Positions 30,089-40,550 of a DNA stretch of 63,184 bases are shown piece by piece. Origin of the DNA: a bacterium (GTDB taxonomy: Bacteria; SM23-81; DAOVCL01); NCBI GenBank assembly GCA_029932675.1, contig JAOZPP010000009.1, forward strand, positions 1-63,184. The letters are read 5' to 3'. How positions within the stretch are numbered: the first letter of the stretch is position 1; each line of letters opens with the position of its first letter. Under the pieces are notes generated by a model. It saw only the letters and a list, made by a program, of their open reading frames with translations. It was not told the origin of the DNA and did not search any database. The position numbers were made by a program, and so were the translations under genes.

Positions 30089-31846
30089 TCAAAGATCAAT
30101 CCTCTCCTTCAGGGCAGAGAGGTTGCTTTTAGCCTCATCTAAGTCCGGTTTTAAGCTAAGGGAAACATCAAAGGAGATTGCCGCCTCCGCTATCTTCTCG
30201 TCCTTAAGTAGGGCCTCCCCAAATCTATTGAAGGCTAAAGCCAGGGCATACACATCCTGAACCTTATGGGGGAGGGGGGGAGCCAACTTAGGGTATTTAG
30301 CAGCGATATCCGCATATTCGTTGAAAAGGTTGGGTATAGATCTCTCCTGGGCATATATTTTCGCCAGGCCAAGGCTTATATCTATCCTCCCCGGTCTCAA
30401 CCCCTTCACCTGGAGAAAGACCCTCTTCGCCCGTGGATAATCGTTTGCGCTCAGGTAGAGGTATCCTAAATTGGTTAAGGCCTCCACCTGATTGGGATCT
30501 ATCTCAAGGAGCTTCTTGTAACTTATCTCCGCCTGACGGATTTTTCCTTCTTTAGTATAGACATAAGCCAGCCTCAGGAGGGCCTCCCTGAAGTGAGGGG
30601 CAAATTTGATTGCTTTTTTCAATGCCTTCTCCGCCCCTTGCAGATCACCCAAGAGTATCTTGGCCATCCCCAAGTCGAAGTAATCGGCAGGGGAGTTTGA
30701 ACCCCAAGCGGCCAGTTTTTGATAGCACTCCTGAGCCCGGAGATAATTGCCATTTCTGAGGAATAGCTCACCCAAGGACCGCAGGGCGGGGGTGGAGCCT
30801 GGCTTGATGCGGAGGGCTTCTTCATATTCCTTACTCGCCTCCTTAACCCTCCCCTCCCTCTCATAACATTTTGCCAGGTAGAAGGAGTTAAAGTAGCGTA
30901 GTTCCCCTAAGGGGAGGGAAGCCAAACCAAGCTTTATCCCTTTCCTCTTCACCTCCTCAAAGTTTCCCTTTGCCTCAGCCAATCTCCCTAATTTATAGTG
31001 AAGTTCCCCCAGACAGTAGTTGGGTAGACCATCTTCAGGGTCAATCTTCCCGGCATCTTGATATTGCTGGAAGGCAAGGTTAAATTTCCCTAACTTTCGA
31101 TAGTTATTCCCCAAAATTATATGGGCCATTTTAGTGATCTCCGGAAAATCAGGGTTAGATTTAGCGATCCCTAAAAGTTCCGTCAACTCCCTTACCGCTT
31201 CTTTAACCATCCCTTTGGCATTATAGTTGGTGGCCAGTTGATACCTAATCGCCATGTCCTCAGGATTCCTCTCCACCTGTTTCTGTAGAATCCTCAGGTT
31301 TCGCTCCACCTTCCTCCTGTATTCCTCTGGGTGGGAATACCCAAGATGATTTATCCGCACCCCGGTGGTTACAGGCCTCAGCCCTAACCTATCCAGGGAA
31401 TAGGCCACCTGTTCGTGGACTGGATTCTCAAACCTTACTCCAGGAAGGTTGGGAAAACACCTAAGCTGAAGGAACTCAGTCCTCATCCCATTGAATTCGG
31501 TGGAAACCACCTGACAAAGAAAGTAGCAATTGGGGGGAGAGGATTTCGCTAAGCCCTTTAACTTAAGGGCTTCTCTGCTCTCCAATCGGTCGTCGGCATC
31601 CATCCAGAAGATCCAGTCCCCAGTGGCATGGCTCAGGGAGAAGTTTCTGGCCTCAGCGAAATCGTCCCTCCAGGGGAAGTGAAAAACCTTTGCCCCCAAC
31701 CGGCGGGCAATCCTCACCGTGCCATCCCGGGAACCGGTATCCACGACTACAATCTCATCGAAGATGCCCTTGACCGGGAGGAGGCAACCGGCCAAATTCT
31801 CCTCCTCATCCCTAACGATCATACAGAGGGAGATCTTTGGTTTCAT
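30089..31846 (-). CDS. Family 2 glycosyltransferase with TPR repeats
   Basis: A 585-residue protein. Residues 1-220 are a GT2 (GT-A) catalytic domain: ISLCMIVRDEEENLAGCLLP, VVVDTGSRDGTVRIAR, FPWRDDFAEARNFSLSHA and WMDADDRL, holding the nucleotide-binding DxD-type motif. Residues about 225-580 are tandem TPR repeats (e.g. EALTNLGYLYLSANDYPRAK). No signal peptide or membrane segment, so it works in the cytoplasm, where TPRs may present protein acceptors such as flagellin. Its ATG overlaps the previous stop by 4 bases. Closely related to the gene at 32902. Confidence 0.9.
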   Translation of the reverse strand: MKPKISLCMIVRDEEENLAGCLLPVKGIFDEIVVVDTGSRDGTVRIARRLGAKVFHFPWRDDFAEARNFSLSHATGDWIFWMDADDRLESREALKLKGLAKSSPPNCYFLCQVVSTEFNGMRTEFLQLRCFPNLPGVRFENPVHEQVAYSLDRLGLRPVTTGVRINHLGYSHPEEYRRKVERNLRILQKQVERNPEDMAIRYQLATNYNAKGMVKEAVRELTELLGIAKSNPDFPEITKMAHIILGNNYRKLGKFNLAFQQYQDAGKIDPEDGLPNYCLGELHYKLGRLAEAKGNFEEVKRKGIKLGLASLPLGELRYFNSFYLAKCYEREGRVKEASKEYEEALRIKPGSTPALRSLGELFLRNGNYLRAQECYQKLAAWGSNSPADYFDLGMAKILLGDLQGAEKALKKAIKFAPHFREALLRLAYVYTKEGKIRQAEISYKKLLEIDPNQVEALTNLGYLYLSANDYPRAKRVFLQVKGLRPGRIDISLGLAKIYAQERSIPNLFNEYADIAAKYPKLAPPLPHKVQDVYALALAFNRFGEALLKDEKIAEAAISFDVSLSLKPDLDEAKSNLSALKERIDL

Positions 31847-32844
31847 AGGGTTACCATCTCCTCTTGGGCTTTATGGTTATACTCAACCAGTGTTTCTTTA
31901 ACCGCTTTATGCCAGCTTTTCACAAAATCCTGGAGAGAGAACCTCTCCAATACCGTCTTCCTGGCATTCCTCCCCAGCTTGATGGCCTCCCCCCGATCTT
32001 CCAAAAGGAACTTTACCCTTTCCCTCAGATAACCGAGATCATCGGAGATGAACCCATTGTAGCCATCAATGACCGGGGAGGTGGGGTGCCTGGTGCTCAC
32101 CACAGGCATACCGGTAGCCATAGCCTCTAAAGTGGCCAGGTTGTACCCATCCTCCAATCCCTCTCGGTTGGTGACCAAGAAGAGCCGATAGCGACGGTAC
32201 ATCCCCTTCAAAGCCTCCCAGCTTTGGGCAGGCTTTGCCCCAGGAAGGGAGGGGTTAATGCCGACGACATCCGAGGGCAGGCCCTGGAGGATCTCCTCTT
32301 GGATGAAAAAACCCAAAAGGGGATCTCTCTCCTTCAGATAATTTGCCACCCGGAGAACCTTAGGGATCTCTCCAGAGTAGCCACAACACTCCTGGGTTGG
32401 CGCAGAGAGCTTAATTACCTCCCCCTTCATCCCCCAGTCCCTCCGTTTTAAGGAGGAGACGAATACAGGCTTTACCCTCCAATAGGCATGAAGCCTTGCT
32501 ACCATTCGGCGAAAGCTGTTGTAGTCGATAGCACTTCCCTCCTCGACTATCCTCCCCCGCAGGGTGTTGTGAAAGATGGACATCTTCGGTAGGGAGTAGT
32601 CCCTAATATCCAATAGATCCTGGTTATTGTGACATATGGCCAAGTCGTAAAGTCCCACCCCTAAGTTCTCCTTGGCCTCATCAAGACCCAAAAGCCTGCA
32701 CCCTGGGGGCAGGGGCCTTACCCGCGGCAGCCAACGCAGCTTTCCCCCATACCGAGCATTGGATTCTACTATGTCTATGGGGCCGAAGGCTTTAGCCAAA
32801 AGATAAACGTAGGCTTGATGAGAATTAAAGGTCAATATCTTCAT
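31843..32844 (-). CDS. Family 4-type glycosyltransferase
   Basis: A 333-residue GT-B enzyme. The N-terminal half is divergent (MKILTFNSHQAYVYLLAKAF). The C-terminal half carries the GT4 donor-site signature NREGLEDGYNLATLEAMATG, MPVVSTRHPTSPVIDGYNG, with the E-x7-E pair, then LGRNARKTVLERFSLQDFV. It lies between two GT2-TPR genes with 4-base overlap to the next and probably adds one sugar of the flagellar glycan. Donor unknown. Confidence 0.85.
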   Translation of the reverse strand: MKILTFNSHQAYVYLLAKAFGPIDIVESNARYGGKLRWLPRVRPLPPGCRLLGLDEAKENLGVGLYDLAICHNNQDLLDIRDYSLPKMSIFHNTLRGRIVEEGSAIDYNSFRRMVARLHAYWRVKPVFVSSLKRRDWGMKGEVIKLSAPTQECCGYSGEIPKVLRVANYLKERDPLLGFFIQEEILQGLPSDVVGINPSLPGAKPAQSWEALKGMYRRYRLFLVTNREGLEDGYNLATLEAMATGMPVVSTRHPTSPVIDGYNGFISDDLGYLRERVKFLLEDRGEAIKLGRNARKTVLERFSLQDFVKSWHKAVKETLVEYNHKAQEEMVTL

Positions 32845-32901
32845 CTCTTGAATTGGGAACTTTGCCCTTGGATATAGGGGCCCTGCTGGTGCAAGCCAAG
32901 T

Positions 32902-34053
32902 TTATTCCCCATCCCTAATTACTTGAGCCATCTGGATGGACCTCTCGATCAGGGGTATGGCTTCCTCCTTTCTGTTCCCTTTAAGGAACAGCTTACCCAA
33001 CCTATAATATGGCACAAAGGAATCTGGCTTCTGGGCAATACACCTTTGGTAGGCATCTATCGCTTGAGGGATCTGACCCGTCTCTTCATAGCAGATGCCT
33101 AACCAATAGTCGGTCTTCACCTTCATCAAGGATAGGGGAAGGGGGAGGCTAAGGGCATTGAGACCACCCTTCTTTACTTCCTCAAGATAGGGCAAGGCCT
33201 GAGGGTAATCCTTTCTGAGACAGAGCAGTTCAGCCAGGTAGAACTTGGCCGGCCAGAAATCCCCTTTCCTCTGCAGGGCGCTGCGCAGGGTATCGATGGA
33301 TTTAACATCCTCCCCCAACTTGCAGTAGAGTTTAGCTCTTAGGAGATGGGCGTAGAGGAAAAGATCCTCGGAAAAGGTGGGAAACCTGGAGTCTTCTAAG
33401 AGCTCCCTGGTTAGCTCTAAGGCCCTCTGGGGTTCGCCTAAGGAGTCATAGGTTAAGGCCAGTTGGAACCTTGAGTAGAAATCGTCTTGGTTTTCGGCCA
33501 GCCATTTCTTCAGGATCTTCAAGTCCCTGAGGTCCTTTTTCCGCTTCCTCTCCCCCAGCATATAGCCAAGATGGTGGATGATGATCTCCTGGCGCTCGAC
33601 CCCTACCCCCAAGCTGCGCAGTGTTCCCTCCACCTGCTCGTGGATTGCACCTTCAAACTTGACCCCGGGAAGTTTAGGAAATAGCCTTAATTGATAAAAC
33701 TCTTCACCAGTCCCTTGATTGATCACCCGAAAGGAGAAAGCATTTCTCCCCCCTGGTCCGGCCAGTTCCCTTATCCTGCGACCCTCCTTAGGGTCGATCC
33801 GATCATCGGCATCCATCCAGAGGATCCAATCCCCCTGAGCATAGTTCAAGGAAGCGTTTCTGGCCGCAGAGAAATCATCTCGCCAAGGGAAATAGAAGAC
33901 CTTTGCTCCCATCTCCTTGGCCAATCGAGGAGTGCGGTCCCTGGAACCCGTGTCCACAACTATTAGCTCGTCGCAAACCTGGCGTAAAGGGAGAAGACAG
34001 TCCCGGAGGTTTGTCTCCTCATCCCTAACTATCATACAGAGAGAAAGGCTCAT
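32902..34053 (-). CDS. Family 2 glycosyltransferase with TPR repeats
   Basis: A 383-residue protein with the same plan as 30089-31846 but shorter. GT2 motifs are SLCMIVRDEETNLRDCLLPL, VVDTGSRDRTPRLAKEMGA, FPWRDDFSAARNASLNYAQG and WMDADDRI. TPR helices occupy residues about 215-375. The start overlaps the giant glycosyltransferase gene by 4 bases. Shared motifs show that this and the 585-residue protein arose by duplication. Confidence 0.9.
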   Translation of the reverse strand: MSLSLCMIVRDEETNLRDCLLPLRQVCDELIVVDTGSRDRTPRLAKEMGAKVFYFPWRDDFSAARNASLNYAQGDWILWMDADDRIDPKEGRRIRELAGPGGRNAFSFRVINQGTGEEFYQLRLFPKLPGVKFEGAIHEQVEGTLRSLGVGVERQEIIIHHLGYMLGERKRKKDLRDLKILKKWLAENQDDFYSRFQLALTYDSLGEPQRALELTRELLEDSRFPTFSEDLFLYAHLLRAKLYCKLGEDVKSIDTLRSALQRKGDFWPAKFYLAELLCLRKDYPQALPYLEEVKKGGLNALSLPLPLSLMKVKTDYWLGICYEETGQIPQAIDAYQRCIAQKPDSFVPYYRLGKLFLKGNRKEEAIPLIERSIQMAQVIRDGE

Positions 34054-37000
34054 CCCCCAAGCTCCTGCAGCCTCTTCTCCGCCTCTTTTAGCTCGGGATC
34101 GAGGGAAAGGGCAAGTTCAAACTCCTTCTTCGCCAGATCCCTCCTCTCCATATGGAAGTAACAGTCTCCCAAACAGAGGTGGACATCAGCATCGGGAGAC
34201 TGGAGACCTGAATACCTCTCTAAGAGCCCTGCCGCCTCTTCATACATCCCCACCTGATAGCAGATAAGGGCTAAGTTCAAGATCGTATCTGGGTCCTCTG
34301 GCGCTATCTGGAGAGCCCCTTGCAGATGATTCAAAGCCTCCTCCAAGTCCCCCTCTTGCCAGAAGACAACCCCCAGATCACTTTGGATTTGGACATTCGT
34401 TGGATCCAATTCCAGCCCTTTCTGGAGGACAGACCTTGCCTCTTCCATCCTCTCCGTCCTGAAAAGACACTCCCCTAATGACTGAAGATTCTCCACTGAC
34501 CATGGTTCCATCTCGGTCAACCTGCGATACAAGGGGATGGCTTCCTCAAACCTATTGACCTCTAAGAGCAGGGCTCCCAACTTCTTTAAGGCTTCCTGGT
34601 TATATGGGTTATTCTTCAATGACTTTTGATAAAACCTCTCCGCCAACTCATTCTCCCCTGCCTCCCGATGTTGATCTCCCATCCTCATAAATTCTATAGC
34701 CTTTCTTTCCCTCAGAACTGACATTCTCAACCCCCCTTCTTTTCTTAAAATCGGCTTACCTTTTAAATCAGATAACCTCTTCAAAATCAACTCCACTGAC
34801 CTATCCCAACCCAAGATTTCCCTCACCTTCTCCGCAGACTCCAGGCCCCTCTTCCTTGCCTCTTCTTGCTGAGAATAAATCTCCCTTAACCTCTGGGCGA
34901 GCACTTCAGTGGATGGTTCTAACACCCAGGGCTTCCCTGCCGTTTTTAATTTCACCTTGATCCCCCTCCTCTGGGAGGGAACCCAGTAGACACATTCTGA
35001 GGGGCAGAACTCATCACAGGGCCCCCCTTTGGTGACTATTACGGGCAGACCACAGGCAAGGGCCTCCGCCACCGGGAGACCGAAACCTTCCCCCCTATAG
35101 GGGTGGACAAGACAGTTGCAGGCGGTATAGAGGCCAGCCATTTTATCCTCCGGGAGGATATCCTTTAGATAGAGTATCTCCGGAGCATCCTTATCCTTTT
35201 GTATCTCTTTAATTAGCTCTCCCGCCCCCTGACCTCGATAGAAACTATCCTGTCCCATATCCTTAATTACCAAGCAGACATCATCCTGAGCGGTAAAGCT
35301 CTGACGATAAGCTTCTAAGAGGATGTCTATCCCCTTTCTCCAAATGGTTCCCCCCACAAAGAGGAATTTAAACCTCTTCTTCGTCCTGAGCTTCCAGGGG
35401 GGGGCCTGGGGGTTAAAGAGATCAAAGTTTACCCCATTGGGAATAACAAATATCTTTCCGGGGTTAACCCCACTTTGGATGTAACAACTCCTCACGAATT
35501 GGCTGGGCACCCATAACTCGTCAACCATTGTATTTATGGGTTCGACCCAATCCTGAGGGATGGCTCCATATTCCCAGGGTTGGATCATCACCCAGTGTCC
35601 TTCTGGTGGCGGATTGAAGTTTGGCGGCCACTGGTGACGGAGATGCACATCGGCAGGCCTGGAGAGGGGCGCCTTTACCCTCGCAGCAAGCCTGGCAAAA
35701 CGGGGATCAACCTCTGGACTGAATTGATCTGGCTCATAGGGAGTAAGCGAGAGCTCAACATTATCCCGCTCTAACAGGCGAAGGCTCAGTTCCCTGTTGA
35801 TCAGGGCTAAAGAGTGATGAATAAATAGGGATCCTTCCCATCGGATGGCAATAGGTTGATGGGTTGTTGGGCGATGACTGATAACTTCCAGGCGCTGTAA
35901 TACCAAGCTGGCAGCGTTATCCCAACCCCATTTCTCTACTACATCCTGCCGTGCTTGACGTCCCTTCTCGGAGGAGGATTTGCGGTTGGCAAAAACATAG
36001 CGCATGAGATCCCGCAGATGCTCCGCCGAGGGCTGGGCCCAACGATGCCCTCGATAAAAGGGGAACTCCATTCGGTCGTCTACCTTCACTAACCCCTCGA
36101 TATCCACTAAGTAAGAATTCGAATCGTTCATAAAAGCCATGTTGCCCCCCCAGCGGGTGCCAATGGTGGGCAGGCCACAGGCCATTGCTTCGATATATGG
36201 GCGGCCCCAACCCTCCCCTCGCGAGGGCATTACATAGGCATCAGCCGCCGCATAAAGCCTGGGCATATCCTGCTGGGGAACCTGAGTGCCCATCACGATA
36301 ATAGGAGCAACGGCATCACGGGAGAGCCCCAACTCACTCTCCAGAAAGTGATTTATACGCGACTCAACTTGGACTTGAACATCGGGCTTATCAGTAACGT
36401 TTGGTAGGTATGTGCGTAGAATAAGACAGACATCGTCATCAGGCGTAAAAGCTTTAGCCCATGCCCTTAAGAGGATGTCCCAGCCCTTACGATGAATCCA
36501 TTCAAAAACGGAGAGGAAAGCAAACCTACGCCGACCAGGAATGGGTAAAGGTGTCAGACCAGGCCGGAACAAGTCCGTATCCACCCCCTCGGGCACAGCG
36601 TAGATGGGGACAGTAACTCCTGCTTTTTGGAATGTCTCCACATTGAAGATGGTTGGAACCCATATTTCATTCATTTCGTTACATTTAGCAACCCAATCTC
36701 CAGGGAGACTGTCCGTTTCAAAGACCGTGCGTCCAATGGCATATATCGCTTTGGGATCGCGTCGGAAGGCATAAGCAGGGGCCTGAATGATCTGAATATA
36801 GCTTTCCTTAAGGGGGGTGTTCATAAGGCGAGTAAAGAGATCACGCTCACTGTCGACCATTTGGCTCAGAAATACCTCCGAGCTTCGGCCTATGGCCTCA
36901 ACCTTCACCTTCCATTTCCTTGAAATATGGCGGATAAGGTGCCGGGCGTCATCAGCGTAACCACTGGGGTCGAAGACCGGTGCCTGCCAAAGAAGAGCGT

Positions 37001-39482
37001 TTTTCCTTACCTCTTTCCCTTTCATATAGTCAACCTTCCTCTGTTCTGCAAACTGATCTAAAACGGTAAGGATTTGCCCCTTAACTCCCTCCGGCTGATC
37101 AGAGGTAGCGGCTATTTCCCTTAGACAACTTTGGGTCAATTCCTTAGTCTGACTCTGAGCTGCCAAACGGCGAAAGCGAGAGAAAGCCCCTTCCTTTTCA
37201 CCCATCTGTAACAACGCCAAACTTAAACCGATTTCTGTAAAGGTGTTTTCAGTCGAGGCCTTTGACCGTCTATTATGAAACACCCGCTGGTGAAATTCTG
37301 CCTCCTCGTCCCTTCCCTTCTCCCTCAGTGCTTGAGCTAAACCCTCCAAGGCCCATAGGTTTCTGGGTTTATCTGATCTATGGGTGTAGAGATAGAGGAA
37401 GTAATCCCTCCAAAATTCGGCCTGTTCTGCACCCCCTAAATTCTGCAGAAAACTCAGCCCCACCCTCCAATGACTCTTAATCTGTTCTGCCTCAGTATCC
37501 ATCGATTTCGAGCCTTCACGCCAACGCACATAGGACAATACTTCGTCTATATGATCAAACCGATAATGGCTAATGCTGCGCAGCCAATACTCATAATCAA
37601 TCGAAAAATGCAGCCCTTGGTTGAACGGTCCAACCCTCTCTATCAGTGCTCGGGAGTAAAACATTGAGGGTTGATGGGGATGAACCCAGGCTTCCCACCA
37701 GCGGAGGAGCAATCCCAAACTAATCTGAGGGGAGGGCTTCTTCAAAGCTATCCGCTTTCCCTGTGCATCTACAAAAACCGCTTGGCCATAAACAATATGG
37801 CAATTGGGCTGAGAGGACATCCTTTGAATAACTTTCTTAAAGGCATCCCTCTCATACCAATCATCTGCATTGAGCCAACCAATAATATCCCCAGTAGCCA
37901 TGCGCAGCCCTTTATTCAATGCCTCTGCCTCCCCTCGGTCAGGCTCGGATACCCATTTGAGATGGGGATATTGCCTAAGGATTTCCACCGTTCCATCTTT
38001 GGAGCCACCATCGATAATGATGTGCTCGAAGTGTCGATAATCTTGCGCCAAGACGCTTTCGATACAATCTTTTATAAAAGAAGCGTTGTTAAGGGAGGGA
38101 GTTATTACAGATATCTTGGGTTGGTGCGAAACTTCCCCTCTTGAAGCTTTTGTCTTAGCTAACGAGGAGAGATCCACTTGGATAGTCTCCCTCAGCTTGG
38201 GAGCAATGAACATTCTTTCCCTATTTGCCTGAGCCTTTGCTATGGCCTCCTCCCATCCTTTCACCTGCACCTTTGGTGAGAACTTCTCCTCTATGGTCTG
38301 CCGTGCTGCCTTACCAAGTTTGCGACAGAGGGCCTTATCGTGAGAGAGCTGAATAACGTATTCAGCAAATTCCGCAGCGTCGTTAGCGATAAGCCCGTTT
38401 ATCTCGTGTTGAATGGGCGAGCTATGTGCAATGTTTTTCAAAGCAATCACGGGAACCCCATGCGCCATAGCCTCAACTATCTTCACCTGCATCCCGGTGC
38501 CCCCAATTATAGGGCAGATTGCAAACCTACTTTTCGCATATATGGGCTTAAGATCAGAAATATATCCCAACAGTTGAATACCCTGTGTCGGGCGGACCTT
38601 GTCACAAGCGCCCCCTATTACCCGGAGATTAAAATGGGGGCACTTCTGTAGCACTGTTGGCAATACTTTAACTGCGAAATAGGCATACCCTTGGATATTC
38701 AGGGAATAGTTAGAGATCACCAAAACCGGTGATCCGTTGTATGTATTTTGAATTCGCTTTATCGGGGACGTGACCGGTATCTGCTGCACGTAGGTCTTTG
38801 AGGTATGTTTACGAATCATCTGTTCATCATAGGCGGAAACGGCAATAACACCATCGTACTGATCATATATCCTATATTCCTCTGCCTCAGCAACTTCATC
38901 TTCGAGATGCAATCGCTTGAAGAAGTCTTCCTCTAAGATGGACGGGCTGACCCCCTGAGGGTCGAGGGGAACTGGTAAATATGGCCTCACTGCCTGTTGC
39001 ATCCGCTCATTAATGGTGAGTGAATCGTGACTTACCAAGATCCTAATGGCTCTCCTGAACTCCTTACCGATGGCCAGCTTTCCCCACCAGGCATACTCAA
39101 TGATGACCAAATCCGGGTTTAACTTATGGAACAGTTCACGGAATTTATCCAAAAACCAGGGGGGATTATACTTATCCCAACTCATTGGACGGAGGATGCT
39201 TTGCCGTTGGGAGAACAAGGCATCGATCCAATCGTGCCGGTATAAATATACCTCTGCCCCAAATTCATCTCTCAGATAATCCACACTACCGCGTTCCCAA
39301 GGCAAATCCGTGGCCAGGGTAGAACCGAAGATAGAGATCTCATAGCCCAACTCCCGAAGCGCGTGGAGAACCATAAGTTCCCCATGATGTGTTCCCGTTT
39401 GGGGCGGATATGGACGGTGAGGATCAAAAACTAAAGCTCTCTTTGTAGACGAGTTCAAACCTTGATCGGCCATCACAGTCAC
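34050..39482 (-). CDS. Giant multi-module glycosyltransferase (GT4-GT2-GT4-GT4-TPR)
   Basis: An 1810-residue protein with four apparent catalytic modules. 1-420: GT4-like, with AHGVPVIALKNIAHSSPIQ and AARQTIEEKFSPKVQ. About 450-690: GT2, with KISVITPSLNNASFIKDCIE, IIDGGSKDGT, GEAEALNKGLRMATGD and WLNADDWY. About 820-1195: GT4, with AVPEGVDTDLFRPG and SRGEGWGRPYIEAMACGLPT. About 1210-1570: GT4, with VIPNGVNFDLFNP and YRGEGFGLPVAEALACGLPV. About 1590-1807: TPR repeats. No secretion signal. GTG 39482 abuts the upstream stop; ATG at 39473 behind AGGTGA is the likelier start. Several sugar transfers by one polypeptide on a TPR-bound acceptor is the inferred role. Confidence 0.88.
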   Translation of the reverse strand: MTVMADQGLNSSTKRALVFDPHRPYPPQTGTHHGELMVLHALRELGYEISIFGSTLATDLPWERGSVDYLRDEFGAEVYLYRHDWIDALFSQRQSILRPMSWDKYNPPWFLDKFRELFHKLNPDLVIIEYAWWGKLAIGKEFRRAIRILVSHDSLTINERMQQAVRPYLPVPLDPQGVSPSILEEDFFKRLHLEDEVAEAEEYRIYDQYDGVIAVSAYDEQMIRKHTSKTYVQQIPVTSPIKRIQNTYNGSPVLVISNYSLNIQGYAYFAVKVLPTVLQKCPHFNLRVIGGACDKVRPTQGIQLLGYISDLKPIYAKSRFAICPIIGGTGMQVKIVEAMAHGVPVIALKNIAHSSPIQHEINGLIANDAAEFAEYVIQLSHDKALCRKLGKAARQTIEEKFSPKVQVKGWEEAIAKAQANRERMFIAPKLRETIQVDLSSLAKTKASRGEVSHQPKISVITPSLNNASFIKDCIESVLAQDYRHFEHIIIDGGSKDGTVEILRQYPHLKWVSEPDRGEAEALNKGLRMATGDIIGWLNADDWYERDAFKKVIQRMSSQPNCHIVYGQAVFVDAQGKRIALKKPSPQISLGLLLRWWEAWVHPHQPSMFYSRALIERVGPFNQGLHFSIDYEYWLRSISHYRFDHIDEVLSYVRWREGSKSMDTEAEQIKSHWRVGLSFLQNLGGAEQAEFWRDYFLYLYTHRSDKPRNLWALEGLAQALREKGRDEEAEFHQRVFHNRRSKASTENTFTEIGLSLALLQMGEKEGAFSRFRRLAAQSQTKELTQSCLREIAATSDQPEGVKGQILTVLDQFAEQRKVDYMKGKEVRKNALLWQAPVFDPSGYADDARHLIRHISRKWKVKVEAIGRSSEVFLSQMVDSERDLFTRLMNTPLKESYIQIIQAPAYAFRRDPKAIYAIGRTVFETDSLPGDWVAKCNEMNEIWVPTIFNVETFQKAGVTVPIYAVPEGVDTDLFRPGLTPLPIPGRRRFAFLSVFEWIHRKGWDILLRAWAKAFTPDDDVCLILRTYLPNVTDKPDVQVQVESRINHFLESELGLSRDAVAPIIVMGTQVPQQDMPRLYAAADAYVMPSRGEGWGRPYIEAMACGLPTIGTRWGGNMAFMNDSNSYLVDIEGLVKVDDRMEFPFYRGHRWAQPSAEHLRDLMRYVFANRKSSSEKGRQARQDVVEKWGWDNAASLVLQRLEVISHRPTTHQPIAIRWEGSLFIHHSLALINRELSLRLLERDNVELSLTPYEPDQFSPEVDPRFARLAARVKAPLSRPADVHLRHQWPPNFNPPPEGHWVMIQPWEYGAIPQDWVEPINTMVDELWVPSQFVRSCYIQSGVNPGKIFVIPNGVNFDLFNPQAPPWKLRTKKRFKFLFVGGTIWRKGIDILLEAYRQSFTAQDDVCLVIKDMGQDSFYRGQGAGELIKEIQKDKDAPEILYLKDILPEDKMAGLYTACNCLVHPYRGEGFGLPVAEALACGLPVIVTKGGPCDEFCPSECVYWVPSQRRGIKVKLKTAGKPWVLEPSTEVLAQRLREIYSQQEEARKRGLESAEKVREILGWDRSVELILKRLSDLKGKPILRKEGGLRMSVLRERKAIEFMRMGDQHREAGENELAERFYQKSLKNNPYNQEALKKLGALLLEVNRFEEAIPLYRRLTEMEPWSVENLQSLGECLFRTERMEEARSVLQKGLELDPTNVQIQSDLGVVFWQEGDLEEALNHLQGALQIAPEDPDTILNLALICYQVGMYEEAAGLLERYSGLQSPDADVHLCLGDCYFHMERRDLAKKEFELALSLDPELKEAEKRLQELGG

Positions 39483-40550
39483 CTATAGTTTAACTCCTGG
39501 AATATCGGCTTTGGAATGGATAGCAAATCGATGAAGGACCACAGGATCACGAGACTCTAAGGCCAGCGCCCATTCGAAAGCCTTCCTGGCCTCTTCAGGT
39601 CGACCCACCTGACGCAGATGTTCGGCGATAATCCCCATCAGGTTAGCCGAGTCCGGCAAAGGGCTCTGTAATATAGGATCTATCAATTTACCATGAATAA
39701 GCGAAAGGTCTTTGAGGGCCAAAATGAAACCTGAGATTGCCGGAGCAGTTCTGGGCATTTCGATGGGCGCATTATTATAATAGAAAGCTGAAGAATGCAT
39801 CCGCAAACGGAAGGTATAATAGTCCCTCCAAAAGTGTATCTGCTCTCCACGGGTAAGATAAGGGAGGTATGTCTTACAAATTTCCAACCACTCCTTAGCC
39901 TTCACTACATAAGGAGTCTTGCTCTTACCGCCGGATCGATAGATCATCGCTTTGGCAAGCACTTGGTCTAAATAGAGAAATGAATATCCTTTAGCTGCCG
40001 TCCGAAGCCAATATTCATAATCCACCCCATATTGGAGATCCTCTCGAAAAAAACCTACATCGCGAAAGACTTTTTTGGTGAAGAAAATAGAAGGTTGAAA
40101 AAGATCCAATCTGAACCATCGAGTAAGTGTTACTAAGTTCAGCGGTACATAAGGGATAGCCCAATTTGTTGGTATCCCTTTTTCATCAATAAAGACAGTC
40201 TTTCCATAGACCAAATCGCTCTTTGGATTGGAGCACATTACCTCCACGACCTTCTGAAAGGTACCATCCACATAACAATCATCTGCATTGAGCCAACCGA
40301 TAATATCCCCACTCACCATTCGTAAGCCCTTATTTAATGCCTCAGCTTCCCCTCGGTCTGGCTCCGAAATCCATTTAAGATGAGGATATCGCTTTAGGAT
40401 TTCAACCGTCCCGTCGGTAGAGGCCCCGTCTACAACGATATGCTCAAAATTATCGTAACCTTGGGCTAAAACGCTTTCAATACACTCTCGCACAAATGCA
40501 GCGCAGTTGTATGATGGTGTCACGACAGAGAATTTAGGCTTGGTTCCCAC
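39483..40550 (-). CDS. Family 2 glycosyltransferase
   Basis: A 355-residue GT2 enzyme: KFSVVTPSYNCAAFVRECIE, VVDGASTDGTVEILKRYPHL, GEAEALNKGLRMVSGDIIGW and LNADDCY. It is highly similar to the GT2 module of the giant protein directly downstream (both have SEPDRGEAEALNKGLRM), so one arose from the other. A longer frame reaches a TTG at 40628 inside the upstream gene, but GTG 40550 places the catalytic domain at the N-terminus as usual and overlaps the upstream gene by only 17 bases. Confidence 0.87.
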   Translation of the reverse strand: MGTKPKFSVVTPSYNCAAFVRECIESVLAQGYDNFEHIVVDGASTDGTVEILKRYPHLKWISEPDRGEAEALNKGLRMVSGDIIGWLNADDCYVDGTFQKVVEVMCSNPKSDLVYGKTVFIDEKGIPTNWAIPYVPLNLVTLTRWFRLDLFQPSIFFTKKVFRDVGFFREDLQYGVDYEYWLRTAAKGYSFLYLDQVLAKAMIYRSGGKSKTPYVVKAKEWLEICKTYLPYLTRGEQIHFWRDYYTFRLRMHSSAFYYNNAPIEMPRTAPAISGFILALKDLSLIHGKLIDPILQSPLPDSANLMGIIAEHLRQVGRPEEARKAFEWALALESRDPVVLHRFAIHSKADIPGVKL

